A stretch of 64,000 nucleotides of DNA. Source: Planctomycetota bacterium. Its GTDB lineage: Bacteria > Planctomycetota > UBA11346. The first letter of the stretch is position 1. Each line of letters starts with the position of its first letter. The notes under the pieces were generated by a model that was not told the origin of the DNA, did not search any database, and saw only the letters and a list, made by a program, of their open reading frames with translations. The DNA lies in contig JADGDD010000001.1 in the NCBI GenBank assembly GCA_016745075.1, positions 311,125 to 375,124 of the forward strand, read 5' to 3'. The position numbers and the translations under genes are program-made. Below are positions 19,101-28,244 of this stretch, in pieces.

Positions 19101-19537
19101 GCATCTGCAATGTGCTGTGCCCACGATAAGGCAGGTCCATCTATATAAGGAAGCTTGTCTCTATCGGGCAAAGGTGTATTTGGAATCTCTGGTAGGAGAT
19201 CAGCAATAGCTAAGGTAAGTGCTTCAAGGCTGTATGCCTCTGCTTCATCTGAGAAGAGGTGTGCAGCCTGTGCGGCAACTAATTCGACGACTGCTCGTAC
19301 CGATAAATGTTGACTACGTGATGCAATTCCACGTGCATCTGACCATCGTTGTTGTACCCACTCTGCACGTCCAGCACCTGGAAGGATAAGCCATTGTCTT
19401 GCCCACGGATCTTGAACGGCTGATAAATCATCGGCCATCTTTGAGAGCAGAGCTTGTGGCGTTGCCCGACTTATGATGTCAGGGGCACCGTTAGGAGTGA
19501 GGGTGGAATGCATTGGCTTTTTTTCGCCCCATTTCAT
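16169..19537 (-). CDS. recC: Exodeoxyribonuclease V subunit RecC
   Basis: The Chi-recognising, non-catalytic subunit of RecBCD. RecC is poorly conserved, but the pattern PGAGRAEWVQQRWSDARGI near the N-terminus, LSLNGASNSSIAEAI, the stretch VCGLGNDRFPRVDDRPDWHP and the position ahead of recB identify it. Length is about 1120 residues, close to the E. coli subunit. The start is uncertain: the frame is open to a GTG at 19627, with ATGs at 19537 and 19513 and no clear Shine-Dalgarno for any of them. I give 19537. It is divergent from the sulfatase gene. Confidence 0.9.
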   Translation of the reverse strand: MKWGEKKPMHSTLTPNGAPDIISRATPQALLSKMADDLSAVQDPWARQWLILPGAGRAEWVQQRWSDARGIASRSQHLSVRAVVELVAAQAAHLFSDEAEAYSLEALTLAIADLLPEIPNTPLPDRDKLPYIDGPALSWAQHIADAIDMGLLCRFDQTDTSAQRFADDSFLQWICKQANIAPLLAAHIGSLDDEIFSAATKEWLRSWEKKGGCPHLWIQLDTGLPTVLMQRLNHMLSLLPADHVHLYLLEPSSLFWGDLSTGRKTLYWNDEDNAGPLLSPFGRRLQDLHNQAIDLWDSGGDGFYTDAPPADTLLGRLQRCSLQDPDIPWDTDTCGILPANDHSFSVHSCRSPLRELEICRDRILQAMHEDSHLRAEEIVVLLASPSDYAPLVTAAFQPQAQHDLHIPFRTLSLNGASNSSIAEAIQLILQALAGRFTQEQFLSLIEHPLIAERFGFDNAGTSGDDNLLNWVQNACFRWGLNRTHRQHYQAHNDERWSLAFALQRLVLGAICDYNRQTTDTIEGHVPLSRASGLKVQSLAALAALLEQLIHMREQWADTQPASLATWSERTAHILEQLLGDGGRNEQQQRATLINSILPQLERCAPENIQVNASAFKRLLIPQLDDVTANMSNGVGGVTVASLSSYAGTPAKMIVVCGLGNDRFPRVDDRPDWHPLASSRAWGDPSMRDDDRHNILLCVLAAAQRFVCTYEGGSDNDDKIRPPSTPLADLIDAALQCCKSVDNDKKIFCFEHGLNGFSPQAHQAQASVQTRSFLASDSTHAQTLIAAPPPAQGLWRQALPLPKNIHIHRRTLKDLINQPCKLFAAELGLHFSEEKISPEQGDRLTIDNLEAWGIRSRLLRSRLLHTDSHNDEHIFRQVQASGELPPGLLGETVWNTVQEKTPNWDGSTLTALQHQEDLPLLSYRINTQTESLWARDETGALHFFTVSSFALPKTKKSAPTEYGSPFIQMCIDLLLFAVQEQIQPSATLHYGTSEEHISLTTTQTPEELLHTLIQLIPLAQAAPIPMDKQLFTTLSKESDSEKALHNAMHHWSEGNSFAGGTSPAKDEAIHRLCFRQLENPFTWLGPDDPSYQSACNAMLPDPSFPLAWRFAQALHQWVSEVNA

Positions 19538-19704
19538 TGTATAAGGAGATTGTACCGAGAGGGAGAACCTAAATGTTGCTTTCTTCTCTGCAAGGTCATG
19601 TTCTGCGTCTGTAGGCTTGTCACCCACGTATGAAATTATGGATATGATTGCCTTGTTTGGCTTATGACGGCATTCATAATTCCACTGACAGTAAAGGGAT
19701 AATC

Positions 19705-21405
19705 ATGATAAATCGTCGGACTTTCATAAAAATGGCTGGGGCATCAGTCTGTTTAGCTTCAACGGCAGGGTGTCAAAAACGTGAGGAACAAGAATCTGTT
19801 CTTAGGTCGAATGTTGTTGTGATTTTTTCTGATGAAATGACCTTGAAGCATCTTGGCTCCTATGGAGGAATATATTCGACACCAAACCTTGATCGATTAG
19901 CCGAAGAGGGAGTTCGCTTTACACAAGCCTATTCAGCGGGTGCTATGTGTACGCCGGCACGCTTTGGTATTTTAACAGGCCAGTATTGTGGGCGTTGTGA
20001 TAGCGCGAATTTTAAAAATGCGAATCCAGAAGACCAGATGTATAATATTGGCTGGAATACGCATATTGAAAAACATATGCTTACACTTGGTTCTCTTTTT
20101 TCCGATAGCGGATACACAACTGCATTTGCAGGGAAACAGCATAATATTTCTCATGATAAATTCCCTCATAATTTAGACGGATTTTCTCAGGATACAGATA
20201 TAACAACAGATGAGGTGAACCAAGCTTTACGTATTCATCAGCAAGGTGTTACCGAGGTCGTTAAAAAGGAATTTGGTTTTGATCATGCTGTGAGTGTGTG
20301 CGGTAATTTTGATCACCAGTATTTTGAAAAACTGCGTTTCCATAATCTTCCATGGATTTCAAAAGGAGCCTGTGAGTTTATAGATACACAACAAGGTAGT
20401 GATAAACCGTTTCTCTTATATGTTGCCCCAACCTCTGTTCATGGACCGCATCATGGCGAGTCAATAAATTATGATCACCGCTATACGCCAGGTGGTTATG
20501 CTGAAGATGTTATGAAATATGCTCCTGATTATAAGCAAATGGCGCAGGTAACAGAGACGATGACATCGGGGAAGAAACATCATCACACTGCCATGATGGA
20601 TCTTGATTTTCTTGTCGGTAACGTGCTTGATGCTTTGGAAAGAAATGGCAAAGACAAGGATACGCTTGTGGTGTTTTTGCCAGATCATGGTGTTGAGCCA
20701 GGTAAAACCACCTGTTACGAGAGTGGTTTTCATATTCCTATGTTGATGCGTTGGCCGGGCAAGATTCAGGCAAATAGTGTGTGCCATTCCTTGATCCAAT
20801 CTGTGGATATTTTGCCGACTCTAGCAGAAGCTACAGGGGTTGGTATCCCCACTCGCTATCATGGTGATGGCCTGAACCAACTACCCGTTCTTTTGAATCC
20901 ATCTCAGCAAGTTCGTGAGTATGTGTATATGGAAAGCGGTTATGCGCGAGCATTTTATGATGGGCGATATAAACTTATCGCATGGAGACCAACAGACGAA
21001 AAGCTTGCAGCGATGGAGTCAGGGAAACTTACTAGTGCTGTTAATTATCTTGGAAGAAAATTTCAATCTCATGCACAAATAGCAGCAAGTTTATATCCTA
21101 GTTATTATGATCAGCATCAATTTTATGATGTGCAAACAGATCCGCATGAAATGAATAACCTTATTGATCGTGCAGAGTATGCGAATGTGATTAGCGCTTC
21201 TAAAAAGCGCTTACAGGCACAATTGAAAACCTTTAAACATCCTTTTGATATTGAACCCGTTCCGTTTATGCAGAGTAGTCAGTATGAAGATCTCTGTAAT
21301 ACGGCACGAAAACAGGACGTGATGAAACGAGTGAAATGGATTAAACGGGATCACGATACCATCGTATGGCCGCCATCTTCATCAGTGCCAAGTTCTGTGC
21401 AGTAG
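19705..21405 (+). CDS. Tat-exported Cys-type sulfatase
   Basis: Predicted to hydrolyse sulfate esters outside the cytoplasm. The N-terminus NRRTFIKMAGASVCLAS fits a twin-arginine signal, with a possible lipoprotein cysteine at STAGC. The sulfatase core begins VVVIFSDEMTLKHLGSYGG. The active-site motif CTPARFGILTG (Cys82, the residue converted to formylglycine) is intact, as are the metal-region motifs VFLPDHGVEPGK and HIPMLMRWPGK. The chosen ATG at 19705 has GTAAAGGG upstream and starts the signal peptide exactly; the frame upstream is open but not needed. A formylglycine-generating enzyme is required but is not in this window. The substrate is unknown, with sulfated polysaccharides likely. 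Confidence 0.92.
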   Translation: MINRRTFIKMAGASVCLASTAGCQKREEQESVLRSNVVVIFSDEMTLKHLGSYGGIYSTPNLDRLAEEGVRFTQAYSAGAMCTPARFGILTGQYCGRCDSANFKNANPEDQMYNIGWNTHIEKHMLTLGSLFSDSGYTTAFAGKQHNISHDKFPHNLDGFSQDTDITTDEVNQALRIHQQGVTEVVKKEFGFDHAVSVCGNFDHQYFEKLRFHNLPWISKGACEFIDTQQGSDKPFLLYVAPTSVHGPHHGESINYDHRYTPGGYAEDVMKYAPDYKQMAQVTETMTSGKKHHHTAMMDLDFLVGNVLDALERNGKDKDTLVVFLPDHGVEPGKTTCYESGFHIPMLMRWPGKIQANSVCHSLIQSVDILPTLAEATGVGIPTRYHGDGLNQLPVLLNPSQQVREYVYMESGYARAFYDGRYKLIAWRPTDEKLAAMESGKLTSAVNYLGRKFQSHAQIAASLYPSYYDQHQFYDVQTDPHEMNNLIDRAEYANVISASKKRLQAQLKTFKHPFDIEPVPFMQSSQYEDLCNTARKQDVMKRVKWIKRDHDTIVWPPSSSVPSSVQ

Positions 21406-21411
21406 TAATGG

Positions 21412-23766
21412 TTAATAACGATTGAGCGGTGCTTGTTCCGAGAGCTTTGGCAGTGCGGCTTTGAGCTTCCTCGCCATTTTGTATGCATCTATATTATCTA
21501 CTGCGAGGCCATGAAAGGCCATCTGAAGGAATTGTAATTCAATATGATCTGCGGCAAAGGGGAGTGATTTTTTTAATTGTAAAGAAATGCGCTCGGTGAC
21601 TAATCGTTTGTAAGAGGCTTCGTGAATATGCTGTGCAGCCATTACTCGTAAGAGTAGTGGTAAAATAGATTCATAGGCAGGACTAGTAAGTAACCTTCTC
21701 ATATCAACAGGCGTAAGAACCTGTGTCAGATATCGTTCTATTGGGCGTAGCGTTAAGCCGCGTTCTTTTTCCGCTTTGTGCAGAGCAAGCGTTTTGAACC
21801 GTTCTTCATGTTCACTTGCCTGTTCAGAAAAGACAATGGCATAGACAGCATGACGAATAAGTATATCGGTTATTTCCGGTTTCTCTGGTTGTATGTGAAC
21901 GCTGAGCCATTCACGAATACGTTCTTGTTCTCGAAGAGTTGCTTGGTGATGATACCAATGAATTAATGAAGTGTGTATGTATGTAGAATGGGCAGAGTAC
22001 AGGACCAAGGCGCTTATGGCATCTACAGAATAATTAGATCCAGAAAAAGAACGCAAAAGCCAAGTGAGTTTATAGGGCATGCGAGAATCATCATCGACTA
22101 AGAGCCAATCTTTAATACCGCGGTCATTTAAGCACATCAGCCGTTGAATTACATTACGTGCGGTGTAGGTATTTTCTTTATGCAAGAGATCAAGTAAGGC
22201 GATGTTGTTAATGCCATCTTTAAGATCATTAGCAAGATCATCATTGTTGATCCATTGTAACTGGCGTATGAGTTCTGGGATCTCAGATTTAGAAGTGTTG
22301 CTGTTGAGTAATGCTTGTACATTCTTTTTAGCATTTCCATATCCCCAGCCAAGTAAGTGGGAATCTTTTTTGTTAATGTGATTCCATGAAAGACGAATGG
22401 TGTGGTTAGGGTCTTGAGCTGGGGTGAAAACAGCATCAAGTCGGCTGCTGCTTGCTCGTAACCCAAAAAGTGCACGGTGGTAAATTGGTAAGGCTACATG
22501 TTTGCTGAGACCATGAAAAGATCCGCCGGCAGCACTCACCGAAACATAACGTGTTCCGCCGGAGTAGACACGAATGCCACGACCTCGATTTCCCTTCTTC
22601 TGAATCTTTGTTTGCAATTGCTTGCTTAAAGCGCGTAAGTCTGTGTCGTCGAGTTTTGTGGCCAATTGCAAGGCACGTTGTGCGGTAATGCGTTGATCAC
22701 GTAATAAATTGCGAGCCCGCATGAGTTGGGTATTTGTGATCAATGATAAATCTTCAGCCAGTTCAATTAATTGTTTCCCGTGATCAACTTCATTGACGAG
22801 TGGTTCGGAAATAAAGGCCGATGAATGGCCAGCGGTTAGAATAAGTGGGACTCTATAACGGATAGACCAAGGATCGTCTAGATCAACACGGCTGCGTAAA
22901 CAACTTGAGAGGAGCAGGCCAATCGGGTTTGAATTATTTGCAGGGTCTGGAAATCCATTTGGATGAAGTAGTCCCGGGTCCCAGGGTGCAACAGGCTCAA
23001 CGTAAATTTGCCAGTCATTACTGCTCTCAGCAATGATTCGAGTAGACTCTATGCTATTGGGAGCTGTTGGTAAATCGAGATGACCAATAGAACAACCAAA
23101 TGTCCAATTATGTTGTTCGCCAATCATAGCCTGAAAATGTTTATGAATGTTTGATGGTCGCATAGCATAGATAGGTATGTGATTTTCCCAGCCACCAGTG
23201 CCTAGCTGTAGGTGGCCATCTACACCTAAGAGCAACGCAGCGTGCAGTGGTCCGCCAAGTTCTTTTTCCAGTGCTCGGATTTGACGAAGACTGGGATAAT
23301 TGTAGGCACCCATCACCGCAATACGGGTTTCTTCCTCGCGTTTGGGGGGCGCTTGCAGGCTGAAAGGAAGGTTTCGCTGTTGGTGGCCAAGACCTCGAAT
23401 TTCATAATCACCAGGGGTTGCTTGATCTTGTGGAATATCAAAAGAGATGAGGCGGGTTGGATTGCGCAGTCTGTGGCTGACGCGGTTTTGGTCTGCTACT
23501 TCACGGGTAATAGACATGTCATGAGCAACGACCGGAATAACCGTATCTGGTAAGCGAGTTATATGAATAAAACCAATCTGAGATGATTGTACTGGTTCGG
23601 TAGCTTCAAAAGCAATTCGAACACTACCATCTTCTTGTTGAACAATCCACGGACCAGACTGGATAAGCAGCCCTTCTGTAGCGGCATACAACATCCCTGT
23701 TGCCGTAAACAACGTACACAGCATTACCAAACGAATCATACTAATGAAAGGCGCATGCCGTGCCAT
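21412..23766 (-). CDS. Exported protein with degenerate purple-acid-phosphatase-like region
   Basis: 784 residues with an N-terminal signal (MIRLVMLCTLFTATGMLYA). Residues ~35-135 look like the Fn3-type domain that precedes metallophosphoesterases (GPWIVQQEDGSVRIAFEA). Residues ~148-330 follow the order of that fold: RIAVMGAYNYPS, LLLGVDGHLQLGTGGWENHI, YAMRPSNIH, IGHLDLP and LILTAGHSSAF. However, the GD and GNHD/E metal motifs read GV and RPSN, so the metal site appears lost. The C-terminal ~450 residues are largely helical and unrecognised. It is the last gene of the moxR-DUF58-transglutaminase operon. The fold call is my inference from motif order and should be checked structurally. Confidence 0.55.
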   Translation of the reverse strand: MARHAPFISMIRLVMLCTLFTATGMLYAATEGLLIQSGPWIVQQEDGSVRIAFEATEPVQSSQIGFIHITRLPDTVIPVVAHDMSITREVADQNRVSHRLRNPTRLISFDIPQDQATPGDYEIRGLGHQQRNLPFSLQAPPKREEETRIAVMGAYNYPSLRQIRALEKELGGPLHAALLLGVDGHLQLGTGGWENHIPIYAMRPSNIHKHFQAMIGEQHNWTFGCSIGHLDLPTAPNSIESTRIIAESSNDWQIYVEPVAPWDPGLLHPNGFPDPANNSNPIGLLLSSCLRSRVDLDDPWSIRYRVPLILTAGHSSAFISEPLVNEVDHGKQLIELAEDLSLITNTQLMRARNLLRDQRITAQRALQLATKLDDTDLRALSKQLQTKIQKKGNRGRGIRVYSGGTRYVSVSAAGGSFHGLSKHVALPIYHRALFGLRASSSRLDAVFTPAQDPNHTIRLSWNHINKKDSHLLGWGYGNAKKNVQALLNSNTSKSEIPELIRQLQWINNDDLANDLKDGINNIALLDLLHKENTYTARNVIQRLMCLNDRGIKDWLLVDDDSRMPYKLTWLLRSFSGSNYSVDAISALVLYSAHSTYIHTSLIHWYHHQATLREQERIREWLSVHIQPEKPEITDILIRHAVYAIVFSEQASEHEERFKTLALHKAEKERGLTLRPIERYLTQVLTPVDMRRLLTSPAYESILPLLLRVMAAQHIHEASYKRLVTERISLQLKKSLPFAADHIELQFLQMAFHGLAVDNIDAYKMARKLKAALPKLSEQAPLNRY

Positions 23767-23771
23767 TTATT

Positions 23772-23788
23772 TTCAGCCCTTTGCTGAA
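23772..23788 (-). promoter_or_regulatory. Hairpin covering the ribosome-binding site of the 784-residue protein gene
   Basis: On the minus strand TTCAGC pairs with GCTGAA around AAAGG. The purine-rich AAAGGG that would serve as Shine-Dalgarno sits in and beside the loop, ending about 9 bp before the ATG at 23766. No T-tract follows, so it is not a terminator. Confidence 0.35.
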
Positions 23789-23816
23789 CCTGTCTGACTT
23801 GTGGAAAAATATGTTA

Positions 23817-25769
23817 CTATTTTGGCAGTTGGTTACGTATTTCAGCCAACGGCCAGTCTGGTATGGCTTCCGCTGTGCCAAAGCGTGCGTTAAGGTAGGC
23901 TTGTAGCGGTTGCTGGAGTGATATGCCTGTTTGTTGTTCTATATGAGTGACGATATGAGTGATGGTGGTTGAAGCTTGAATCTGAAGCCCAGATTCAATT
24001 GCGAGATCATGAAGCGTTTGCTGTTGTTGGCTGAGTATGAAGCGTGTTTGAGTGCAGATCTTTCTTTTCCGGCGAGATGCGGTGATGACCAGCACTCCAA
24101 TCAGGAAGAAGAATGTGGCAAGAGGAGTGATGATGTGCCATTGCGACCACCACGGCATGTGGGCAAGAGCAGCCTGTGCAAATGGGTCATCATCAATTTC
24201 GCGTTGGGTAGTAAGTGGGTCATTTTCGTTGATGACGCTGCGGTCGCCGCGTAGGTCAATATATCCGCTTGGAGTCGACTCTATCCGGTGCCAAGTGTCA
24301 TTGGTATCATCAAGTACTTCTACCCAAGCATGAGCGTGCATGGCGCGGAAGTTGATTATATGGTCAATGCGTTCGGTTGAAGAAAAACCCGTTACTGGTC
24401 TAGCGGCAAAGCCGCTCATCCGTAGAAGCAAGGTACAGGCGGTAGAGAAATATTGGCAATGACCATGCCGTTCTTCGTCTGTGCCAAATAAAAAGGTGAG
24501 CATAGTGTTGGCGGGATGGCCACCGGATTTTGGTAGATTTTCTAAGCTGTACGATGCACGGCTATGAATCCAGTTACAAATGGCATGGGCAGCTTCTTGT
24601 GCCGGCAACAGTCGCCATGTTTCAAGCTGCGGTAAGCGGGAGCTAAGTGCTCGTTCAATATCATATGGTACAATGGTATAGAGTGGAATACGTTTGAGTT
24701 CGGTGCAGGGGTAGTGAGCGCTTCCAGCATCGCTGGTATAGCGTTCTAGACTTGAACTAAAATTATGTGCATAGAGATTATTATCGCTGTCTAGCCACGT
24801 GTTTATTCGATGAACCTGAGCACTGCCGTCAGGAAAAAATACCGTATTACGAGATGCGCTACGAAGTACGGCAACACTCACTGCTTGTGAACTATGACCA
24901 TTATGAAGTAAAACGGTTTCCGGCTGTTGAATTAATTGTTCTGCTGGAGACCGCCAACCAATTTCATTTTTCTCAATATGGATCTCTGGTAAACTACGTG
25001 CACGTAAATAAGCGACGGTTGGCGGTTGTATTTCTCCATAATTGATGCGTGCCATAAGTGCTGGGTTTTTGTCTTGAAAGTGCGTGTCATCAAGGCGAAT
25101 GTGTTCAGACAGTGAATTGCTCGCATGTTCTTTTGGAAAAAATTGCTCGCTGGTCGATTGTCGGCTTGCAAGGTACGAGGTCCAACCAGCGTCAATTCCG
25201 TATCCAAAGGAACAGCTCAGTAAGGTGATGGGAATGATGAATGAGAGAATGCGTGACCATAATTGAACAGAACTATGTGGGCTACGTAAAGACAGGCACG
25301 AGCGACCAATGGTCTGTGTAAGCATATTACGGAGCCACGTATCTGCTGCGAGGGCGGAAAGACAAATAGGAATAAGCAAGAGGCTGGCGGTGAAGGACAT
25401 AATGCCGGGAATAGCGAGTAAAATTAATTGTTGGAGTGCAATAAGGCGTAACATGCCAGGTTTGCTGGGAACGAGTATCCAACAGGCTACAAAGATCATA
25501 ATACAGGCTTGTTTATGTTCTGGTTCAACAATAAGTGCTGCGCTTCCAGCGGTGAGTAAGAGGAGTGTGTATGATATCAACTCGTTATTCCACCGTTTGC
25601 CACTCCATTCTGCTAAGATTCCGCCTGCGCAAATGCTCAGAATGGGAATGGTTGCTTCTGCTTGATTTATCAGTGCCAGCAGAGTGCTCAGCAATAAAAA
25701 AAAGACATGTGTTTGACTGAGTAAGCGTACACGTGCAGGCAGTGGGGTTGGTGGATGCAACAATTTCAT
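23817..25769 (-). CDS. Membrane transglutaminase-like protein (TgpA type)
   Basis: About 650 residues. Several membrane segments lie in the first ~200 residues. Then comes a large extracytoplasmic region with a transglutaminase-like core: the Cys region HGHCQYFSTACTLLLRMSG, then the His in HAHAWVEVLDD and the Asp-side segment. A further membrane segment (ITPLATFFFLIGVLVITA) and a cytoplasmic tail follow. I start at the ATG at 25769 (MKLLHPP), 1 bp after the DUF58 stop, with ACGGCGG upstream; the open frame extends further up but would overlap the DUF58 gene by ~95 bp. Together with MoxR and DUF58 it forms a widespread operon type whose biochemical role is not established. Confidence 0.88.
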   Translation of the reverse strand: MKLLHPPTPLPARVRLLSQTHVFFLLLSTLLALINQAEATIPILSICAGGILAEWSGKRWNNELISYTLLLLTAGSAALIVEPEHKQACIMIFVACWILVPSKPGMLRLIALQQLILLAIPGIMSFTASLLLIPICLSALAADTWLRNMLTQTIGRSCLSLRSPHSSVQLWSRILSFIIPITLLSCSFGYGIDAGWTSYLASRQSTSEQFFPKEHASNSLSEHIRLDDTHFQDKNPALMARINYGEIQPPTVAYLRARSLPEIHIEKNEIGWRSPAEQLIQQPETVLLHNGHSSQAVSVAVLRSASRNTVFFPDGSAQVHRINTWLDSDNNLYAHNFSSSLERYTSDAGSAHYPCTELKRIPLYTIVPYDIERALSSRLPQLETWRLLPAQEAAHAICNWIHSRASYSLENLPKSGGHPANTMLTFLFGTDEERHGHCQYFSTACTLLLRMSGFAARPVTGFSSTERIDHIINFRAMHAHAWVEVLDDTNDTWHRIESTPSGYIDLRGDRSVINENDPLTTQREIDDDPFAQAALAHMPWWSQWHIITPLATFFFLIGVLVITASRRKRKICTQTRFILSQQQQTLHDLAIESGLQIQASTTITHIVTHIEQQTGISLQQPLQAYLNARFGTAEAIPDWPLAEIRNQLPK

Positions 25770-25770
25770 T

Positions 25771-26916
25771 TTACTGATGCCGCCGTTGATGAATTGTGCG
25801 AGAGAGTTTTTGTGAAGGTTTACGGTGTTGTTTTCGCACAGCAACAAACTCTTCCGCTTCATCAATATTTAAGGCCAGTACCGAATGCGGCAGAGATGTT
25901 TCGTCCATGAGGTGCAGTCCAAGCAGTACGGTTGGCATATGTCGTGGTATATAGGTATGCATGTTTAAGGGAGTGGGGTGTGCATCTATATGGGCCAGAG
26001 CATTCATAAGATCATGTTCGCTGCCATGTAAGCCACCACTTGGTGTGAAAATGCCATGTAAGGACACGCTCCATTGGCATTCTCGGGCATAACGAATAAT
26101 AGTAGCAGCCATGCTGAGTAATTGTTCAAATTTACGGTTTGGCATAATCGAGCAGCTTGTGTCTATAGCCAGTGCAAGGTGATGAGTGTCTGGTGAGCCG
26201 TGTACACCGACTAGAATTTCTTGTGCGCGTGCACTGGCTCGCCAATGAACTTGGCGCATAGAATCACCATAGTAATACGGGCGTAGGCGCAAAAACTCTT
26301 CATCTCCAAGTTTTTTTCCGCAAGATGCACTATCAATGAGCCCATTAATCCGTACTGCAAGATCGTTTCGCATTTTCCCGAGTGCTGGATAAACGACAAG
26401 GGTCTGTGCTTTTTTTTGAGGAAGTGGATGGAGCATGTCAATTAAGCCAAAATACTGTTGGCTGCGTGCTACCAGCGGCGGTAGGGTGTGAATGCCTCGT
26501 TGTGGAAAAGAAGTCAGCCAAGCATAGCGGGCATCAGAACGGTTGAGGGCGGGAACTGCAGCAATGACATCAAGCTGTTCTGTTTGTGGATCTGTCGCGC
26601 AGATAAGTAGTGGAAAGTTTTTTCCATGCGGATGAACATGAACACCAACCGTACAGTCATCACCCGCATGCACAGCGCGCGGTGTGATCCATGAGCAGAT
26701 GAGTGCGCGGTGGCTCCAGCGAGTCCCAAAGGCGGAAATGACTAAGCACATCCACAGAGCAAGGCCCATATAAAAGGTTGTTTGCTGTGTACTGTGCGTT
26801 AGCAGTATGCCGCTGGTGGTAAGAATTAGTGAGAAAAAAATTGCGGCGTAGCCTTGGGCGGTGAGCCGTCGCGAGGCTTGTGGAGAAGCTGGCTCAGATG
26901 TTACTCGAGTTGACAT
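25771..26916 (-). CDS. DUF58 domain-containing membrane protein
   Basis: 381 residues. Two hydrophobic segments near the N-terminus (YAAIFFSLILTTSGIL and FYMGLALWMCLVIS) are followed by the DUF58 signature LRPYYYGDSMRQVHWRASAR. A vWA-like region then begins LALAIDTSCSIMPN, with the usual DxS pattern of a metal-ion-dependent adhesion site. The gene is between moxR and the transglutaminase gene and touches both, so the three are a single transcription unit. The family is known to pair with MoxR ATPases; the precise activity is unknown. Confidence 0.9.
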   Translation of the reverse strand: MSTRVTSEPASPQASRRLTAQGYAAIFFSLILTTSGILLTHSTQQTTFYMGLALWMCLVISAFGTRWSHRALICSWITPRAVHAGDDCTVGVHVHPHGKNFPLLICATDPQTEQLDVIAAVPALNRSDARYAWLTSFPQRGIHTLPPLVARSQQYFGLIDMLHPLPQKKAQTLVVYPALGKMRNDLAVRINGLIDSASCGKKLGDEEFLRLRPYYYGDSMRQVHWRASARAQEILVGVHGSPDTHHLALAIDTSCSIMPNRKFEQLLSMAATIIRYARECQWSVSLHGIFTPSGGLHGSEHDLMNALAHIDAHPTPLNMHTYIPRHMPTVLLGLHLMDETSLPHSVLALNIDEAEEFVAVRKQHRKPSQKLSRTIHQRRHQ

Positions 26917-26917
26917 A

Positions 26918-27847
26918 TTAGCGTGGTACTGCCAAAGAATCTATAAGTGCTCGTAGAACTGATGTTTCTTCCTGATCAGAGCGTACTCGGATACGGTGGG
27001 CAAGACTATGGATGCTCAGCGCCTGTACATCATCCGGTACAACAAAGCTACGTTGCTGTAGCCAGGCCCGTGCTTGGCAAGCCCGTTGTAGCCCAAGTGC
27101 AGCACGTGGGCTTGCTCCAATCTCAATGTGAGCACTGCTTCGTGTGGCTTGGACAATTTGTAAGATATATCTACGGATATCATCAGAAAGAGTAATAGCA
27201 CGGACTTCTGTTTGCATATCAGCAAGGTCAGTAGGAGAGAGGCAGGGGGTCACGTCTGCGAGTGTTTGTTCAGCTCCATCTGAGCGGAGTAGGGCAAATT
27301 CATCATCGCTACCGGGGTAACCAAGGCTATAGCGCAGCATAAAACGGTCACATTGACTATCTGGCAGAGGATATGTGCCAACTTGGTCATGCTGATTTTG
27401 GGTGGCGATGCAAAAGAACACTGGTGACAAGGCCTTTTGTTCTCCTTCAATTGTGACCTGAGATTCGCTGAGAGCTTCCAAGAGCGCAGATTGGGTGCGG
27501 GGTGGCATGCGATTGAGTTCGTCAGCAACCAGCACGTCACAAAAAACCGGACCTGGGTGAAAAACGAATTCTTTATGAGATTCGTCATAAATAGAGAGGC
27601 CAGTAATATCTGCTGGCATCATGTCTGGTGTGCCTTGTATACGGCGGAAATTGCCATGTATTGCTCTGGCAAGGGCTCTGGCAAGAGTGGTTTTACCCAC
27701 TCCAGGTAAGTCTTCCAGCAGAACATGACCACCGGCAAGTAGGGCGGTAATAAGGAGTTCTGTGACTTCTGCGCGTCCTTTGTAGACCTGACGGAGAGTA
27801 TGAAGGAGTGGTGCTATGCGGGGATCGCTCACGAAAATCCTTTCCAA
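26918..27847 (-). CDS. moxR: MoxR-family AAA+ ATPase
   Basis: 309 residues. A chaperone-like ATPase thought to act on vWA-domain partners. Walker A is LPGVGKTTLARALARAI, Walker B VLVADELNRMPPRTQSALLE, and sensor 1 lies around FFCIATQNQHDQVGTYPLPD. The C-terminal helical lid is ASPRAALGLQRACQARAWL. It is the first gene of the operon with the DUF58 and transglutaminase genes. Confidence 0.95.
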   Translation of the reverse strand: MERIFVSDPRIAPLLHTLRQVYKGRAEVTELLITALLAGGHVLLEDLPGVGKTTLARALARAIHGNFRRIQGTPDMMPADITGLSIYDESHKEFVFHPGPVFCDVLVADELNRMPPRTQSALLEALSESQVTIEGEQKALSPVFFCIATQNQHDQVGTYPLPDSQCDRFMLRYSLGYPGSDDEFALLRSDGAEQTLADVTPCLSPTDLADMQTEVRAITLSDDIRRYILQIVQATRSSAHIEIGASPRAALGLQRACQARAWLQQRSFVVPDDVQALSIHSLAHRIRVRSDQEETSVLRALIDSLAVPR

Positions 27848-28244
27848 AGAGCCTCGGTGGTGCTCTTTTGCTGCAAGACTCCACTCTTTCTTTGTTGAGA
27901 CAGTGGAGGGACTGGCAGTGGGCTAGCCAGATGAATGCGGTTGAGATGGTAGTTCATCTTACCAGCTATTCCAGCTTTTAGTGGTAGGGCAGCTCGGCCA
28001 ATAAACATATCTCTAGCAGCTCCAACTATAGTTGTCAGAAATGCTTGGATCAAATATGCATTTGCAAAAAGCTTGCTTCTCTTGTATAAACGAATAAGAA
28101 GGTGGAAGGTTCACTTGCTTACCTTTCTGCGAAAGCTCGTCCGAGTATCGGAGCTGCGTATACGCAGAAGCGTTGGGTTGGTGTACTGGTCTTGAGTAGA
28201 TACTTTCAATATGAACTGTAAAAAGGTCAATGAAGGAGCATTTT
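27848..28244. other. Divergent intergenic region between moxR and the HU-like gene
   Basis: About 400 bp without a gene that I can support. It must hold the promoters of both flanking genes. Short open frames on the minus strand here lack a ribosome-binding site and any recognisable protein. GAAGGAG at 28232-28238 is the Shine-Dalgarno of the HU-like gene and decides its start. Confidence 0.5.
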
